Shown one piece after another: positions 18,815-28,009 of a DNA stretch of 53,203 nucleotides. Source of the stretch: Vibrio ruber DSM 16370 (GTDB lineage Bacteria; Pseudomonadota; Gammaproteobacteria; Enterobacterales; Vibrionaceae); contig NZ_FULE01000023.1 of the NCBI RefSeq assembly GCF_900163965.1, forward strand, positions 1-53,203, given 5' to 3'. Positions within the stretch are counted from its first letter, which is position 1; every line of letters starts with the position of its first letter. The position numbers were made by a program, and so were the translations under genes. Below the pieces are notes generated by a model. That model made no database searches, had not been told where the DNA came from, and saw nothing but the letters and a program-made list of their open reading frames with translations.

Positions 18815-19918
18815 CTATTCTAACTTTTCTGGCGGTAAAGCCCACGGTGCCTGTGTCGGGGAGTTTTCTAACCCCAACTTCCATACCCGGCCAAAATGAC
18901 GATAGTGACCGGCAGCAATCCCTGCGCGTTCGCCCATACCGTGATATAGATCGAGATGATTATCTTTTACCGCACCACCGGTATCGAGCACAATCAACAC
19001 GCGCAACTCATGTGTCCCGCTCCAGCTGCCATCGGCATTGAGTAATGGCACTTCAGCCAAAATCGGGGTGCCCATCGGAAAAATCCGTCGGTCACCGGCA
19101 ACCGAAGCCATAGGGAGTAGCTGAATACCTGCTGAACCGGTCACCGGAGCCGCGGCTCTGGGTTCAAAAAACACATAGGAAGGATTTTGTTCCAGCAAGG
19201 TTTTTACCTCATCTTCAGGATGTGTCATCACCCAGTGCTTAATCGCTTTTAACGACATTTTTTCCCGTGGGATCTCGCCCTGATCGATCAGCACTTTGCC
19301 GATACTGATATAAGCCTTGCTGTTTTTACCGGCATACGCAAAATATTCCAGAGAGTCGTCATCTCCGAAATGAACAAACCCACTGCCCTGAACTTCCATG
19401 ATGAACGGGTCAATCAGATTGGCGGCATAACCGAGTTCTAACCCTTGTCCGGCGAGCGCTCCGGCATAAATTTGTGCCCGGGTCGGGCAATCAGCCGTAC
19501 AGGCCGGCATCGCATACAGTGGGTAACGAAACTCGGCATCAGGTGTATGGCGCAGTTCAATCACCGGAGAAAAATAGCCCGTGAATAATACATTACCTTG
19601 CTCATCGCCCCCCTGAAGCTGGGCAGCCTGAATCCCGTACTGCTGCAATTGTGCAGGGTCACCGCTTTTTTGTATCCACTCTTTGAGATGTTGATAAAGC
19701 GGCTGATAAAGCATCGCCAGTGACGGAGAGTTTTGCACGACCAAATCACTCTGAAGCGGAAATTCAGTAAAGTCTCGCGGCGCATTCGATGTAATGTGCT
19801 CAGTGCGGTTGAGATCATCTGGCAATGTGCCGTCGAGATACTGCTGAGCACGATCGGTCGGGTGCACACACCCATTGAGTATCACAGACGCCAGCATCAA
19901 GCCCAATATTTTTTTCAC
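18815..19918 (-). CDS. mltA: Membrane-bound lytic murein transglycosylase A
   Basis: A lipoprotein signal (VKKILGLMLASVILNGC, start GTG at 19918) is followed by the MltA domain and the C-terminal 3D (Asp-rich) domain, VLDTGGAVKDNHLDLYHGMG, which holds the catalytic aspartate. The enzyme cleaves peptidoglycan glycan strands to 1,6-anhydromuropeptides from the outer membrane; AmpG in the same window imports such products. From GTG the length is 367 residues, close to E. coli MltA; a TTG ten codons upstream is possible but has no ribosome site. Confidence 0.92.
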   Translation of the reverse strand: MKKILGLMLASVILNGCVHPTDRAQQYLDGTLPDDLNRTEHITSNAPRDFTEFPLQSDLVVQNSPSLAMLYQPLYQHLKEWIQKSGDPAQLQQYGIQAAQLQGGDEQGNVLFTGYFSPVIELRHTPDAEFRYPLYAMPACTADCPTRAQIYAGALAGQGLELGYAANLIDPFIMEVQGSGFVHFGDDDSLEYFAYAGKNSKAYISIGKVLIDQGEIPREKMSLKAIKHWVMTHPEDEVKTLLEQNPSYVFFEPRAAAPVTGSAGIQLLPMASVAGDRRIFPMGTPILAEVPLLNADGSWSGTHELRVLIVLDTGGAVKDNHLDLYHGMGERAGIAAGHYRHFGRVWKLGLENSPTQAPWALPPEKLE

Positions 19919-20066
19919 AGTTTGTTTTCCATCATTTACGGTTGGCAAAGCATGACAAATTGATCCATCATCTGCAATCGGCAGGACGGATATTTAAGTG
20001 AAATTGAACAACTTCTGACGTACAGAAAGTCATGGATGAAAAAGCAATAAAAAATACTTGCTCAAG

Positions 20067-20084
20067 ATTGAATAAAAAGTCATT
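20067..20084 (+). promoter_or_regulatory. Candidate ArgR (ARG) box upstream of argA
   Basis: The 18 bases ATTGAATAAAAAGTCATT fit the ARG-box pattern TGAAT-N4-ATTCA with one mismatch (AGTCA). They end 32 bases before the argA start codon, a repressor position. ArgR usually binds paired boxes 3 bases apart; the second box here is weak. Confidence 0.55.
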
Positions 20085-20116
20085 ATTTCAACATAAATAA
20101 ACATGGATATTTTACT

Positions 20117-21460
20117 GTGAAAAACAGAAGTACTGCACTGGTTAAAGGCTTTCGCCAATCAACACCATACGTCAATGCTCACCGTGGGAAGACAATGGTC
20201 ATCATGCTCGGCGGTGAAGCAGTTGCGGACAAAAATTTCACCAATATCATCAGCGATATTGCCCTGCTTCACAGTCTGGGAGTCAAGCTGGTCGTGGTGC
20301 ATGGCGCTCGTCCGCAAATCAATCAGATTTTACAGGAACAAGCCTGTGCGACGCCCTACTATAAAGGCATTCGAATCACCAATGAGAAGGCTTTACCGCT
20401 CGTCATGCAGGCCGCAGGTCAGCTTCAGCTCTCTATTACCGGTAAACTCTCCTTAAGCCTGAATAATACACCGATGGCCGGAAATCAGCTGAATATCGTC
20501 AGCGGTAACTTTGTCATTGCTCAACCTTTAGGGATTGATGATGGGATTGATTACTGTCACAGCGGACGGGTACGCCGCATCAATATCGATGGGATTAACC
20601 GGGCTTTAGAGCAGGGCTCCATTGTCTTGCTGGGACCAATCGCCAGCTCAGTCACCGGTGAATGTTTTAACCTGCTGTCGGAAGAGGTCGCCACGCAAGT
20701 TGCGATTCGACTCAAAGCCGACAAGCTAATCGGATTCTGTTCCGAACAAGGTATTATTGATGAACACGGCAATGCAATTGCGGAGTTGTTCCCGGCAGAT
20801 GTCGAAGCACTATTAAGCCGGATGGAACCCGATCCGGAAGATGAAGAGCAACAGGATAATCATACCGGCAGAGTTCGCTTCCTCAGAGCTGCAATTTCAG
20901 CCTGTCGTGCGGGCGTACCGCGCAGCCATTTGGTCAGCTATAAAGAAGATGGTGCTTTGATTCAAGAACTGTTCTCTTTTGATGGTATCGGGACTCAGGT
21001 CGTCATGGCCAGCTCAGAACAAATCCGTCAGGCGACCATCGATGACATTGGTGGTATTTTCGATTTAATCCAGCCTCTGGAAGAGAAAGGGATTTTGGTT
21101 CGCCGTTCGAGAGAACAGCTTGAGCAAGAAATTCATCGTTTCACCATCATTGACCGCGATGGTCTGATCATTGGCTGTGCCGCGCTTTATCCCTATGCTG
21201 AAGAGAGCATGGCAGAAATGGCATGTGTTGCGATTCATAACGAATACCGGGACAGCAATCGTGGACTGATGCTACTGAATCACATGAAAGGTCAGGCGAA
21301 ACATATGGGCATCAAAGCAATGTTTGTGCTCACCACGCATAGCCTGCACTGGTTCAGAGAACAAGGATTTGTCGAAATGGATGTCAGTTCACTGCCGGCA
21401 ATCAAACAAAACCTGTACAACTACCAGCGCCGCTCCAAGGTTTTATGCCTCGAACTATAA
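20117..21460 (+). CDS. argA: N-acetylglutamate synthase (ArgA)
   Basis: The 447-residue protein has an amino-acid-kinase domain (about 20-290; [29 protein letters not shown]), which senses arginine, and a C-terminal GNAT acetyltransferase domain (about 295-447; [18 protein letters not shown]). It makes N-acetylglutamate, the first step of arginine synthesis. The start is GTG at 20117. It is monocistronic. Confidence 0.95.
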   Translation: MKNRSTALVKGFRQSTPYVNAHRGKTMVIMLGGEAVADKNFTNIISDIALLHSLGVKLVVVHGARPQINQILQEQACATPYYKGIRITNEKALPLVMQAAGQLQLSITGKLSLSLNNTPMAGNQLNIVSGNFVIAQPLGIDDGIDYCHSGRVRRINIDGINRALEQGSIVLLGPIASSVTGECFNLLSEEVATQVAIRLKADKLIGFCSEQGIIDEHGNAIAELFPADVEALLSRMEPDPEDEEQQDNHTGRVRFLRAAISACRAGVPRSHLVSYKEDGALIQELFSFDGIGTQVVMASSEQIRQATIDDIGGIFDLIQPLEEKGILVRRSREQLEQEIHRFTIIDRDGLIIGCAALYPYAEESMAEMACVAIHNEYRDSNRGLMLLNHMKGQAKHMGIKAMFVLTTHSLHWFREQGFVEMDVSSLPAIKQNLYNYQRRSKVLCLEL

Positions 21461-21463
21461 CGG

Positions 21464-21518
21464 GCGGGCTTGGATAACCACTTGATGCGATAAGTCATGT
21501 CAATGTATCCAAGCCCGC
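21464..21518 (+). repeat. 13-bp perfect inverted repeat (large hairpin) after argA
   Basis: GCGGGCTTGGATA at 21464-21476 is exactly mirrored by TATCCAAGCCCGC at 21506-21518, with a 29-base loop. It begins three bases after the argA stop. A T-tract is lacking (TGCTGCTGAGAG follows), so it is not a standard terminator. The loop has further short self-complementarity (TTGA, TCAA). Confidence 0.7.
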
Positions 21519-21724
21519 TGCTGCTGAGAGTAAGATTAAAAGGTTAAATTGCACTGAAACCGAACAAATAACAAACTGCTTTACTCTATTTTTAAATTGT
21601 GTAAAATTCATCCAATCAATTGAGGGATACGATTTTTTGCAACATGGATCACAGTATTTACTCAAAATAAAAAGTAGTGCAAGGATGCTTTTAGTTACTA
21701 ATTAGTCATTAAGAGCACAGAAAT

Positions 21725-21910
21725 ATGAGAACGGTTATTTGTAATTCACTCCAAAGCTTCTGGGACATGGGAGACCATCAGTTTTTAGAAGGTCATAACG
21801 TTCATTGCGTTTTTCCGATGAGTGAGCAAGTGAAAAACTTTATTCTGGAATGTCAGTCCCGCTATAAAATTCACACCATCACATTTACATCAAATCTTCA
21901 GGGCCAATAA
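21725..21910 (+). CDS. Small hypothetical protein
   Basis: This 61-residue reading frame (starting MRTVICNSLQSFWDMGDHQF) lies alone in the 508-base gap between argA and recD. I do not recognise it. The composition looks protein-like, with three cysteines and no signal or membrane helix. GAG lies about nine bases before the ATG. A promoter-like AT-rich stretch precedes it at 21590-21690. It could be a real small gene or chance. Confidence 0.45.
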   Translation: MRTVICNSLQSFWDMGDHQFLEGHNVHCVFPMSEQVKNFILECQSRYKIHTITFTSNLQGQ

Positions 21911-21968
21911 ATGGTCTTCACCAATGTGCAGGCTAATCCCAGTGTTGTTCCGGATTAGCCACAGCATG

Positions 21969-24068
21969 TCACTGAGCCATTTTTTCTCTTAAGCCACTCA
22001 CCCGCTGTGTTTTTATCCTCACCGCAGCCTGCAAAATTTTGGGGGAAGTAAACAGTGCCAATTGTTTTCGCGCCCGAGTAATCCCGGTATAAACTAATTC
22101 ACGCGTCAAAAGCGGCGTATGCTCCGGTGGTAACAGTAGCAATGTAAAATCAAATTCGCTTCCCTGTGACTTGTGAATCGTCATGGCATAAGCCGTTTCA
22201 TGCTGAGGAATCCGACTCGGCAAAAAACCGCGCACATGGCCGTCAAATTGCTCAAAATAGACCTTCAGCCGTTCGTCTTGCGGATCGCGCATACAGATGC
22301 CGATATCCCCATTGTATAACTCAAGATGGTGATCATTCCGGGTGATCATCACCGGACGACCTTCGTACCACGGCTCATCACTGTTACGAATAAGTTGATG
22401 ACGACTTAAAGCCCGCTCAATTCTCTGATTGACACCGGTAACACCAAAGTCACCGTCCCGAATCGCACACAATAATCGGCAGCGGTGAAATAAACGCAAC
22501 ACATATGCCGCTTTTTTCTCAGGAGGCGTGCCCGCATCAACTGCGGATGGATCCGTAATCGCGTGCAAATAATGAGCGTACTCCGCCACCAGTGTCTGTA
22601 ACATCTGATGATAACTTTCGCTGTCCAGCCCATGAATTTGCACATCGGTGTAGCTTTGTTGAATCACCTGAAGCAACTGAGAAACATCCCCTGCATTGAC
22701 GGCTTTAGCCAGTTGCCCGATCCCGGAACGCGCATGAAAACGGTAACTTTTCTGCAACAGACATAAACTGTCCGCCAATGCCGGTACATCTTGATGAGGG
22801 ATGTGTGATTCAAATTGATATCCGGTTAATCGGGCTAACTGAGCCATTTGACTCCGGCTATACCCCAACGGCTGGAAAGCACAGATATCGCCTAATACCG
22901 CTCCGGCCTCGACAGACGCTAACTGATCCTTATCACCCAGAAGTACCAAACGGGCATGATCGGGTAATGCCGTGACTAATTTATACATCATCGGCAAATC
23001 AATCATCGATGCTTCATCAACCACCAGCAGATCGACATGGAGCGGATTGCGCTGATGGTGACGAAACTCCGCACTGTTCGGAATTGCCCCGAGTAACCGG
23101 TGCAATGTACTCGCCTGAGTCGGTATCAGCGCTTTCACCTCGGTAGAAATATTCAAGCGCTCCACCGCCTGCCCGATAGACTCAGTCAACCGTGCCGCGG
23201 CCTTTCCGGTCGGAGCAACCAATTTGATCACCAATTTTTTCTGCAACGAACGATTTTGACTCACCAGTGCCGCCAACAGCCGTGCCACCGTGGTTGTCTT
23301 CCCGGTGCCAGGCCCGCCGGAAATCACCGCAAAGCGCCGGCTCAACGCAATGGCTGCTGCCACTTTCTGCCAGTTGAGACATACCGATTCCGGCACCAAA
23401 GTATCTAACACTGAGATATCCGATGCTGAGAGTGCTGAACCATTTGATGCTTGCTGTAGCAAGTCATCAATCGACGTCCAGTCCAACGCTGATTCACGGA
23501 CAATATCCAGATATTCACACACCAGACGCTGGCGCTCTCCCACCGATGCCACCTGCTGTAGTGCCTGAAATAAAGCGTCATAAGGACGGGGAAATAATTG
23601 ATTCAACGTTTCAGCCAAATACTCGGTCTGTGCCGCATCGATCGAAACAGATGATGACAGCATCTGCAAACGCGACGCCAGCTGATGTTCATAAAACCAG
23701 TAACGCTGGAGATAAAGTCGCTTTCCGTCAAAAATCAGTGGCAGATAGCTACCCGGCTCACCGATCAATGGACAGCGTTTAATCACCGCGAACCAATCGA
23801 TCAGTGCAACACAGTCTCTGACCGCGTGCAACTCAGCCACAGTATGGCCGAATAATAACGGCGCCAGCGCCACTCGTTCTTCATCATCGACCAGCGGTAC
23901 ACAAATGTGTCCCCGCCCCAGTTCATAACTGACTAATGCAGCTAACCAAGCCACCTCAGCCTGATCCTGTGAACACTGGTGAGCAATAAACCGGGCAAAT
24001 TGTTGATCCAGCGGACGAATCACGCGTTTCTCAGCTAACAATTCCAGCGCCTGAGCCAATTGTGTCAT
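21969..24068 (-). CDS. recD: Exodeoxyribonuclease V subunit RecD
   Basis: This 699-residue superfamily 1B helicase has Walker A at 251-260 (GGPGTGKTTT), Walker B-type VVDEASMIDLPMM, and the C-terminal helicase motif AYAMTIHKSQGSEFDFTLLLL. It is the fast 5'-3' motor of RecBCD, which processes double-strand breaks and is regulated by Chi. Its ATG overlaps the recB stop by four bases, so the two are co-translated. Confidence 0.96.
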   Translation of the reverse strand: MTQLAQALELLAEKRVIRPLDQQFARFIAHQCSQDQAEVAWLAALVSYELGRGHICVPLVDDEERVALAPLLFGHTVAELHAVRDCVALIDWFAVIKRCPLIGEPGSYLPLIFDGKRLYLQRYWFYEHQLASRLQMLSSSVSIDAAQTEYLAETLNQLFPRPYDALFQALQQVASVGERQRLVCEYLDIVRESALDWTSIDDLLQQASNGSALSASDISVLDTLVPESVCLNWQKVAAAIALSRRFAVISGGPGTGKTTTVARLLAALVSQNRSLQKKLVIKLVAPTGKAAARLTESIGQAVERLNISTEVKALIPTQASTLHRLLGAIPNSAEFRHHQRNPLHVDLLVVDEASMIDLPMMYKLVTALPDHARLVLLGDKDQLASVEAGAVLGDICAFQPLGYSRSQMAQLARLTGYQFESHIPHQDVPALADSLCLLQKSYRFHARSGIGQLAKAVNAGDVSQLLQVIQQSYTDVQIHGLDSESYHQMLQTLVAEYAHYLHAITDPSAVDAGTPPEKKAAYVLRLFHRCRLLCAIRDGDFGVTGVNQRIERALSRHQLIRNSDEPWYEGRPVMITRNDHHLELYNGDIGICMRDPQDERLKVYFEQFDGHVRGFLPSRIPQHETAYAMTIHKSQGSEFDFTLLLLPPEHTPLLTRELVYTGITRARKQLALFTSPKILQAAVRIKTQRVSGLREKMAQ

Positions 24069-27000
24069 AGATCAAGCTCCATCTGTCCTGCCTGTGTTGC
24101 ACGCATATTGTCATCTTCTCCGGCAAAAAAACGGTCTAATGCATCAATCAGTGCAAACTTTGGCCGGTGGGCAAACACCCCCGATGATGTCTGGCCGTCC
24201 ATGCCTCGCAAAAACAGATAATACACCCCGCCGAAGTGTTGCTCATAGGTATAATCCGCCAGACGACTCGCCAGAAAACGGTGCAGTGCCAGTGTATAAA
24301 TTTGATACTGAACATCATACCGATGCTCAACCATGGCTGCGTCAAGGTGAGACGCGGCATAGTCGGCAGGCTGATTCCCCAAATGATTTGATTTCCAGTC
24401 CAGCACGTAGTACCGCCCCTGATATTCAAAGACCAGATCGATAAACCCTTTCAGCATCCCTTCGACTTGTGCAAAATCCAGCTCACCTGCCTGAGCGGAC
24501 AAAACATCGTATCGTTTCAGAATCCGGTTCAACAACGGCGCACGTAATCGATCTATCGGTAACAGAAACTCCATTTCGACCAGACGCTGCGGTGCCGGAA
24601 TATCTCCTAACCGTAATGCTTTCCCATTCAATGGTGCCTGTAAGACGTGCGTGAGCATTTTCTGTAATACCGGCAGCCAAGATTGATCAATTGTGGCCGA
24701 ATCGAGCAAGGTTTGTATCACCGCCGTATTCGTCGGACTGTCCGGCGTCTCGGTAAATTCAATCTGCTCTAACAAACTGTGCAGGAATGTTCCGGCGGTT
24801 GCCCCTTTGGGAAAGGTGAAAATCGTCTGTTCTGCCGGGTCGGACAGCGCTTCATCCACTTCTCCGGCCGAATCGAGATCGAATCCCGGCACTTCCTGCG
24901 TGGCATCGAGAAAAGTCCCATGTCCGGACTGCTTGACCAGATTGGAATAACTGGTCATGCGCCAGGCCCGCTCAATCGGATGTTGTTTCTGCTGTGCCGT
25001 CAAGGTTTGTTGTGCTACACCAACCCGTGGCAAAGGTGACTCGGGAAGTTGTGGTGGTATGTCGATAACTGTGTGTCCGCCTTCATCACATTGCGAAACA
25101 ATCCCCTGCTTCAACAGTGCAGCATCTCCGGGCTCCCCCTGTTGCAACAAATAACCGATTGCTGATAAATGAGCGCTGCTTGTCTTGCCTCGCCCTTTCA
25201 ATGGCGCAATCCCGACATAACAACCATACACAGAACGGGTTAAAGCCACATACAACAAGCGTAAATCTTCAGCCAGCCGTTCTTTCTCCGCTTTGGCGAG
25301 CGCCTCTTCTTTACGGGTCATATCCAGTACAATGCGATCCTGTGTTTCATCGTAGTAACGCGCTTCTTTGGCCTCACGAAAACTCATAACAAACGGAAGA
25401 AACACCAGATCATACTCAAGCCCTTTCGACTTATGAATCGTGACAATTTGCACCAGATTTTTCTCCGACTCCAACCGCTGGATCGACGTTTCCGGATGAC
25501 TCCCCTGCGCCACATCAATCATCGATTGAGTCAACCAGCGCAACAGACCATGGTCGCTTTCGATTTCAGCACCCGCTTGCTGTAACAGCTCACCGATGTG
25601 TAAATAGTCCGTCAATAGTCGCTCTCCCCCTTTCAGCGCAAGCCAGCGCTCAGCAAGATGACGCTGATAAAGCACTGCTCGCAACATTGGCAAAATGCCG
25701 CGTTCCGACCAGAGACTCCGATACTGACGAAACTCCTGCACCACTCGCTCCCATAACGATTCATTGCGATTTAATGCATCCAAATCCTGAATATCCAGTC
25801 CGAATAAGGGAGATGCCAGCGCAGCCCGTAACGGACGCTCCTGCTCCGGTGTCAACACGGCCTGTAACAATCGCTGAATATCTACCGCAATGTCACTGGC
25901 AAAAACACTCTCCCGGTTAGACAAATAGACACTGGCAATATCCTGACGAGCCAACGCTTCTTTGATACGTCGTCCTTCACGTCCCGTACGAACTAATACG
26001 GCGATATGTCCGGGCTCAATGTTTTTCTGTCCATTCTTGGTATAAAGGTGGCCTTCCCCATCCTGTGCAGCCTGTAGAATCGTTTGGATTTGCGCAGCAG
26101 TCGCATTGGCCATGACTTGTTCGTATTCACCTTTGGTCATGACGGCATCCGGTTCAACATCCTCCGGCCACCAGTAAGTCATGGCGGGTTGTGTCTGCTG
26201 ATATAGTTGCCATTGGCGTTGCTGCGCCTCCGGCGGTGCTGCAACCTGAATAAACGGAATATCGGAATCGTGGAGAAAAGGACTGTCAGACGATGCAAAC
26301 AATCGATTCACCGCATCGATCATCGACTGTCCGGAGCGCCAGTTGGTCGCCAGTGTAAAATGGGAACGTACCTGACGACGCGCTTTAATATAGGTGAAAA
26401 TATCCGCTCCGCGGAACGCATAAATGGCTTGTTTCGGATCACCAATCATCAACAAGCCACAGTCCGGATGCGATGCATAAATGTGGCTGAAAATATGGTA
26501 TTGCAACGGATCGGTATCCTGAAATTCATCAATCATTGCGACCGGGTATAGCATGCGAATACGCTGCGCTAACAGGCCTGAGGTATCAAGATCTAAAGCC
26601 GATGAAAGCTGAGATAATAAATCATCAAACGATAACCACTGCTGTTCAGACTTCGCTTTAGCCAGCAAATGACGGCAAGTTTCAATGGCATGGGCTTTCA
26701 ACGGCGCTTCAATCGATACCGGGGTCGCAAGAAAGTTATCGATGATCTCAAATAACGGATGCTCCGGTGGTGTTCCGGTCGGTGTTTTCTCATACAATAC
26801 TTGTTGCGAAAATCGGGATAACTGTTCGGGAACCCGGTAACTGTTGGTTTCCGACTCAGCCCATTGGGATACCTGCTCAATCCACTGTGGCCGGAATTTT
26901 TTAGTATAAACCCGCTTATTCACATCCGATTCGGCAATACATGCATCAATCTCAGACTGATACTGTCGCCATTGCGCCTTCATCTCGACGATACGCTGTA

Positions 27001-27688
27001 AATTATCACGGTGCAGTTGTTCAAGGCTGGCATCCATTGCGCTGACGGAAAGAGACAGCGGATGACCACTCAGATAAGAGCCGATTTGCGCAAGTAAATC
27101 ATTCGGTGTCGGCCATAAGTTGCGGACTTCTGCGGCCAGCTCAACCGACAGCGGATAAAACTGTCGTCGCCAGTAATCCGCCACCACCTGAGCTTTGAGA
27201 CGACTTTCATCGGTAATGAACTCGTGATGGAAACGGCTGCCGGATTCAAACGCATTCTGCACTAACATCCGCTGACAGAAGCCGTGAATGGTATAAACCG
27301 CCATCGTATCCATCTCCCGCTCTGCCTGAAGCAGAATGCCGGCAGCCTCATCATGGTCAGGGATTTCATCGAGAAATGATTGCAGCAACGGGTCATCACT
27401 ATGATGTCGGGCAAATGCCAGCCGGGCTTCATGAATCCGGGTGCGGATCCGCCCTTTCAACTCTGCGGTCGCTGCTTCAGTAAATGTCACCACTAAAATT
27501 TGATCTACCCGCAACGGGGTAGCGTGTCGGTTCTGTGCGTCGCCATGCCCCAACAACAGACGCAAGTAGAGCCCGGCAATTGTAAATGTCTTTCCCGTCC
27601 CTGCGGATGCCTCAATCAAACGCATCCCATGCAACGGAAATCGCATCGGCTCCAGTGGAATCATCGCATCGGATGTGGTGTGACTCAT
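24065..27688 (-). CDS. recB: Exodeoxyribonuclease V subunit RecB
   Basis: The 1207-residue UvrD-like 3'-5' helicase plus nuclease has Walker A ASAGTGKTFT (27-36), the MIDEFQDTDPLQY motif II, and a C-terminal nuclease domain with GFIDLVFEYQGRYYVLDWKS, the D-DxK active site. It loads RecA after Chi. recD follows with a 4-base overlap, and recC lies upstream across a 321-base gap. Confidence 0.96.
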   Translation of the reverse strand: MSHTTSDAMIPLEPMRFPLHGMRLIEASAGTGKTFTIAGLYLRLLLGHGDAQNRHATPLRVDQILVVTFTEAATAELKGRIRTRIHEARLAFARHHSDDPLLQSFLDEIPDHDEAAGILLQAEREMDTMAVYTIHGFCQRMLVQNAFESGSRFHHEFITDESRLKAQVVADYWRRQFYPLSVELAAEVRNLWPTPNDLLAQIGSYLSGHPLSLSVSAMDASLEQLHRDNLQRIVEMKAQWRQYQSEIDACIAESDVNKRVYTKKFRPQWIEQVSQWAESETNSYRVPEQLSRFSQQVLYEKTPTGTPPEHPLFEIIDNFLATPVSIEAPLKAHAIETCRHLLAKAKSEQQWLSFDDLLSQLSSALDLDTSGLLAQRIRMLYPVAMIDEFQDTDPLQYHIFSHIYASHPDCGLLMIGDPKQAIYAFRGADIFTYIKARRQVRSHFTLATNWRSGQSMIDAVNRLFASSDSPFLHDSDIPFIQVAAPPEAQQRQWQLYQQTQPAMTYWWPEDVEPDAVMTKGEYEQVMANATAAQIQTILQAAQDGEGHLYTKNGQKNIEPGHIAVLVRTGREGRRIKEALARQDIASVYLSNRESVFASDIAVDIQRLLQAVLTPEQERPLRAALASPLFGLDIQDLDALNRNESLWERVVQEFRQYRSLWSERGILPMLRAVLYQRHLAERWLALKGGERLLTDYLHIGELLQQAGAEIESDHGLLRWLTQSMIDVAQGSHPETSIQRLESEKNLVQIVTIHKSKGLEYDLVFLPFVMSFREAKEARYYDETQDRIVLDMTRKEEALAKAEKERLAEDLRLLYVALTRSVYGCYVGIAPLKGRGKTSSAHLSAIGYLLQQGEPGDAALLKQGIVSQCDEGGHTVIDIPPQLPESPLPRVGVAQQTLTAQQKQHPIERAWRMTSYSNLVKQSGHGTFLDATQEVPGFDLDSAGEVDEALSDPAEQTIFTFPKGATAGTFLHSLLEQIEFTETPDSPTNTAVIQTLLDSATIDQSWLPVLQKMLTHVLQAPLNGKALRLGDIPAPQRLVEMEFLLPIDRLRAPLLNRILKRYDVLSAQAGELDFAQVEGMLKGFIDLVFEYQGRYYVLDWKSNHLGNQPADYAASHLDAAMVEHRYDVQYQIYTLALHRFLASRLADYTYEQHFGGVYYLFLRGMDGQTSSGVFAHRPKFALIDALDRFFAGEDDNMRATQAGQMELDL

Positions 27689-28009
27689 AGCCGCTCTTCG
27701 CTCCAGATTAACGGTTGGTTCAGCATGATGGAGTGTGATCTAAATAATAGAATTGACATAAATCGACTCATGCGCTTCATACCTGACAAGAGAGTGGGAT
27801 CTGATTCACGGATAACTAACTCTTTCATCATTACTATCTCGTTCCGAGTTGAACACCACTCTCAGATGGATGGCATGTCCGACTCACCGAATTGTGGTCC
27901 CTCTGACCTGTGGCCGTACAGCAAACACCCTACACAAAATAACGATTTTCTGGCGGCCACCCACTTCCCTCGATTGTTTCTCACGATGATATCAGTTGCA
28001 TATTGCGTA
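27689..28009. other. 321-base gap between recC and recB
   Basis: No coding frame fits on the minus strand, and nothing recognisable is seen. In E. coli this place holds ptrA. It presumably holds the recBD promoter. Confidence 0.4.

Noticed and set aside
23423..23782. 119-codon plus-strand frame inside recD
   Set aside because: Antisense shadow of the recD gene, with no family resemblance.
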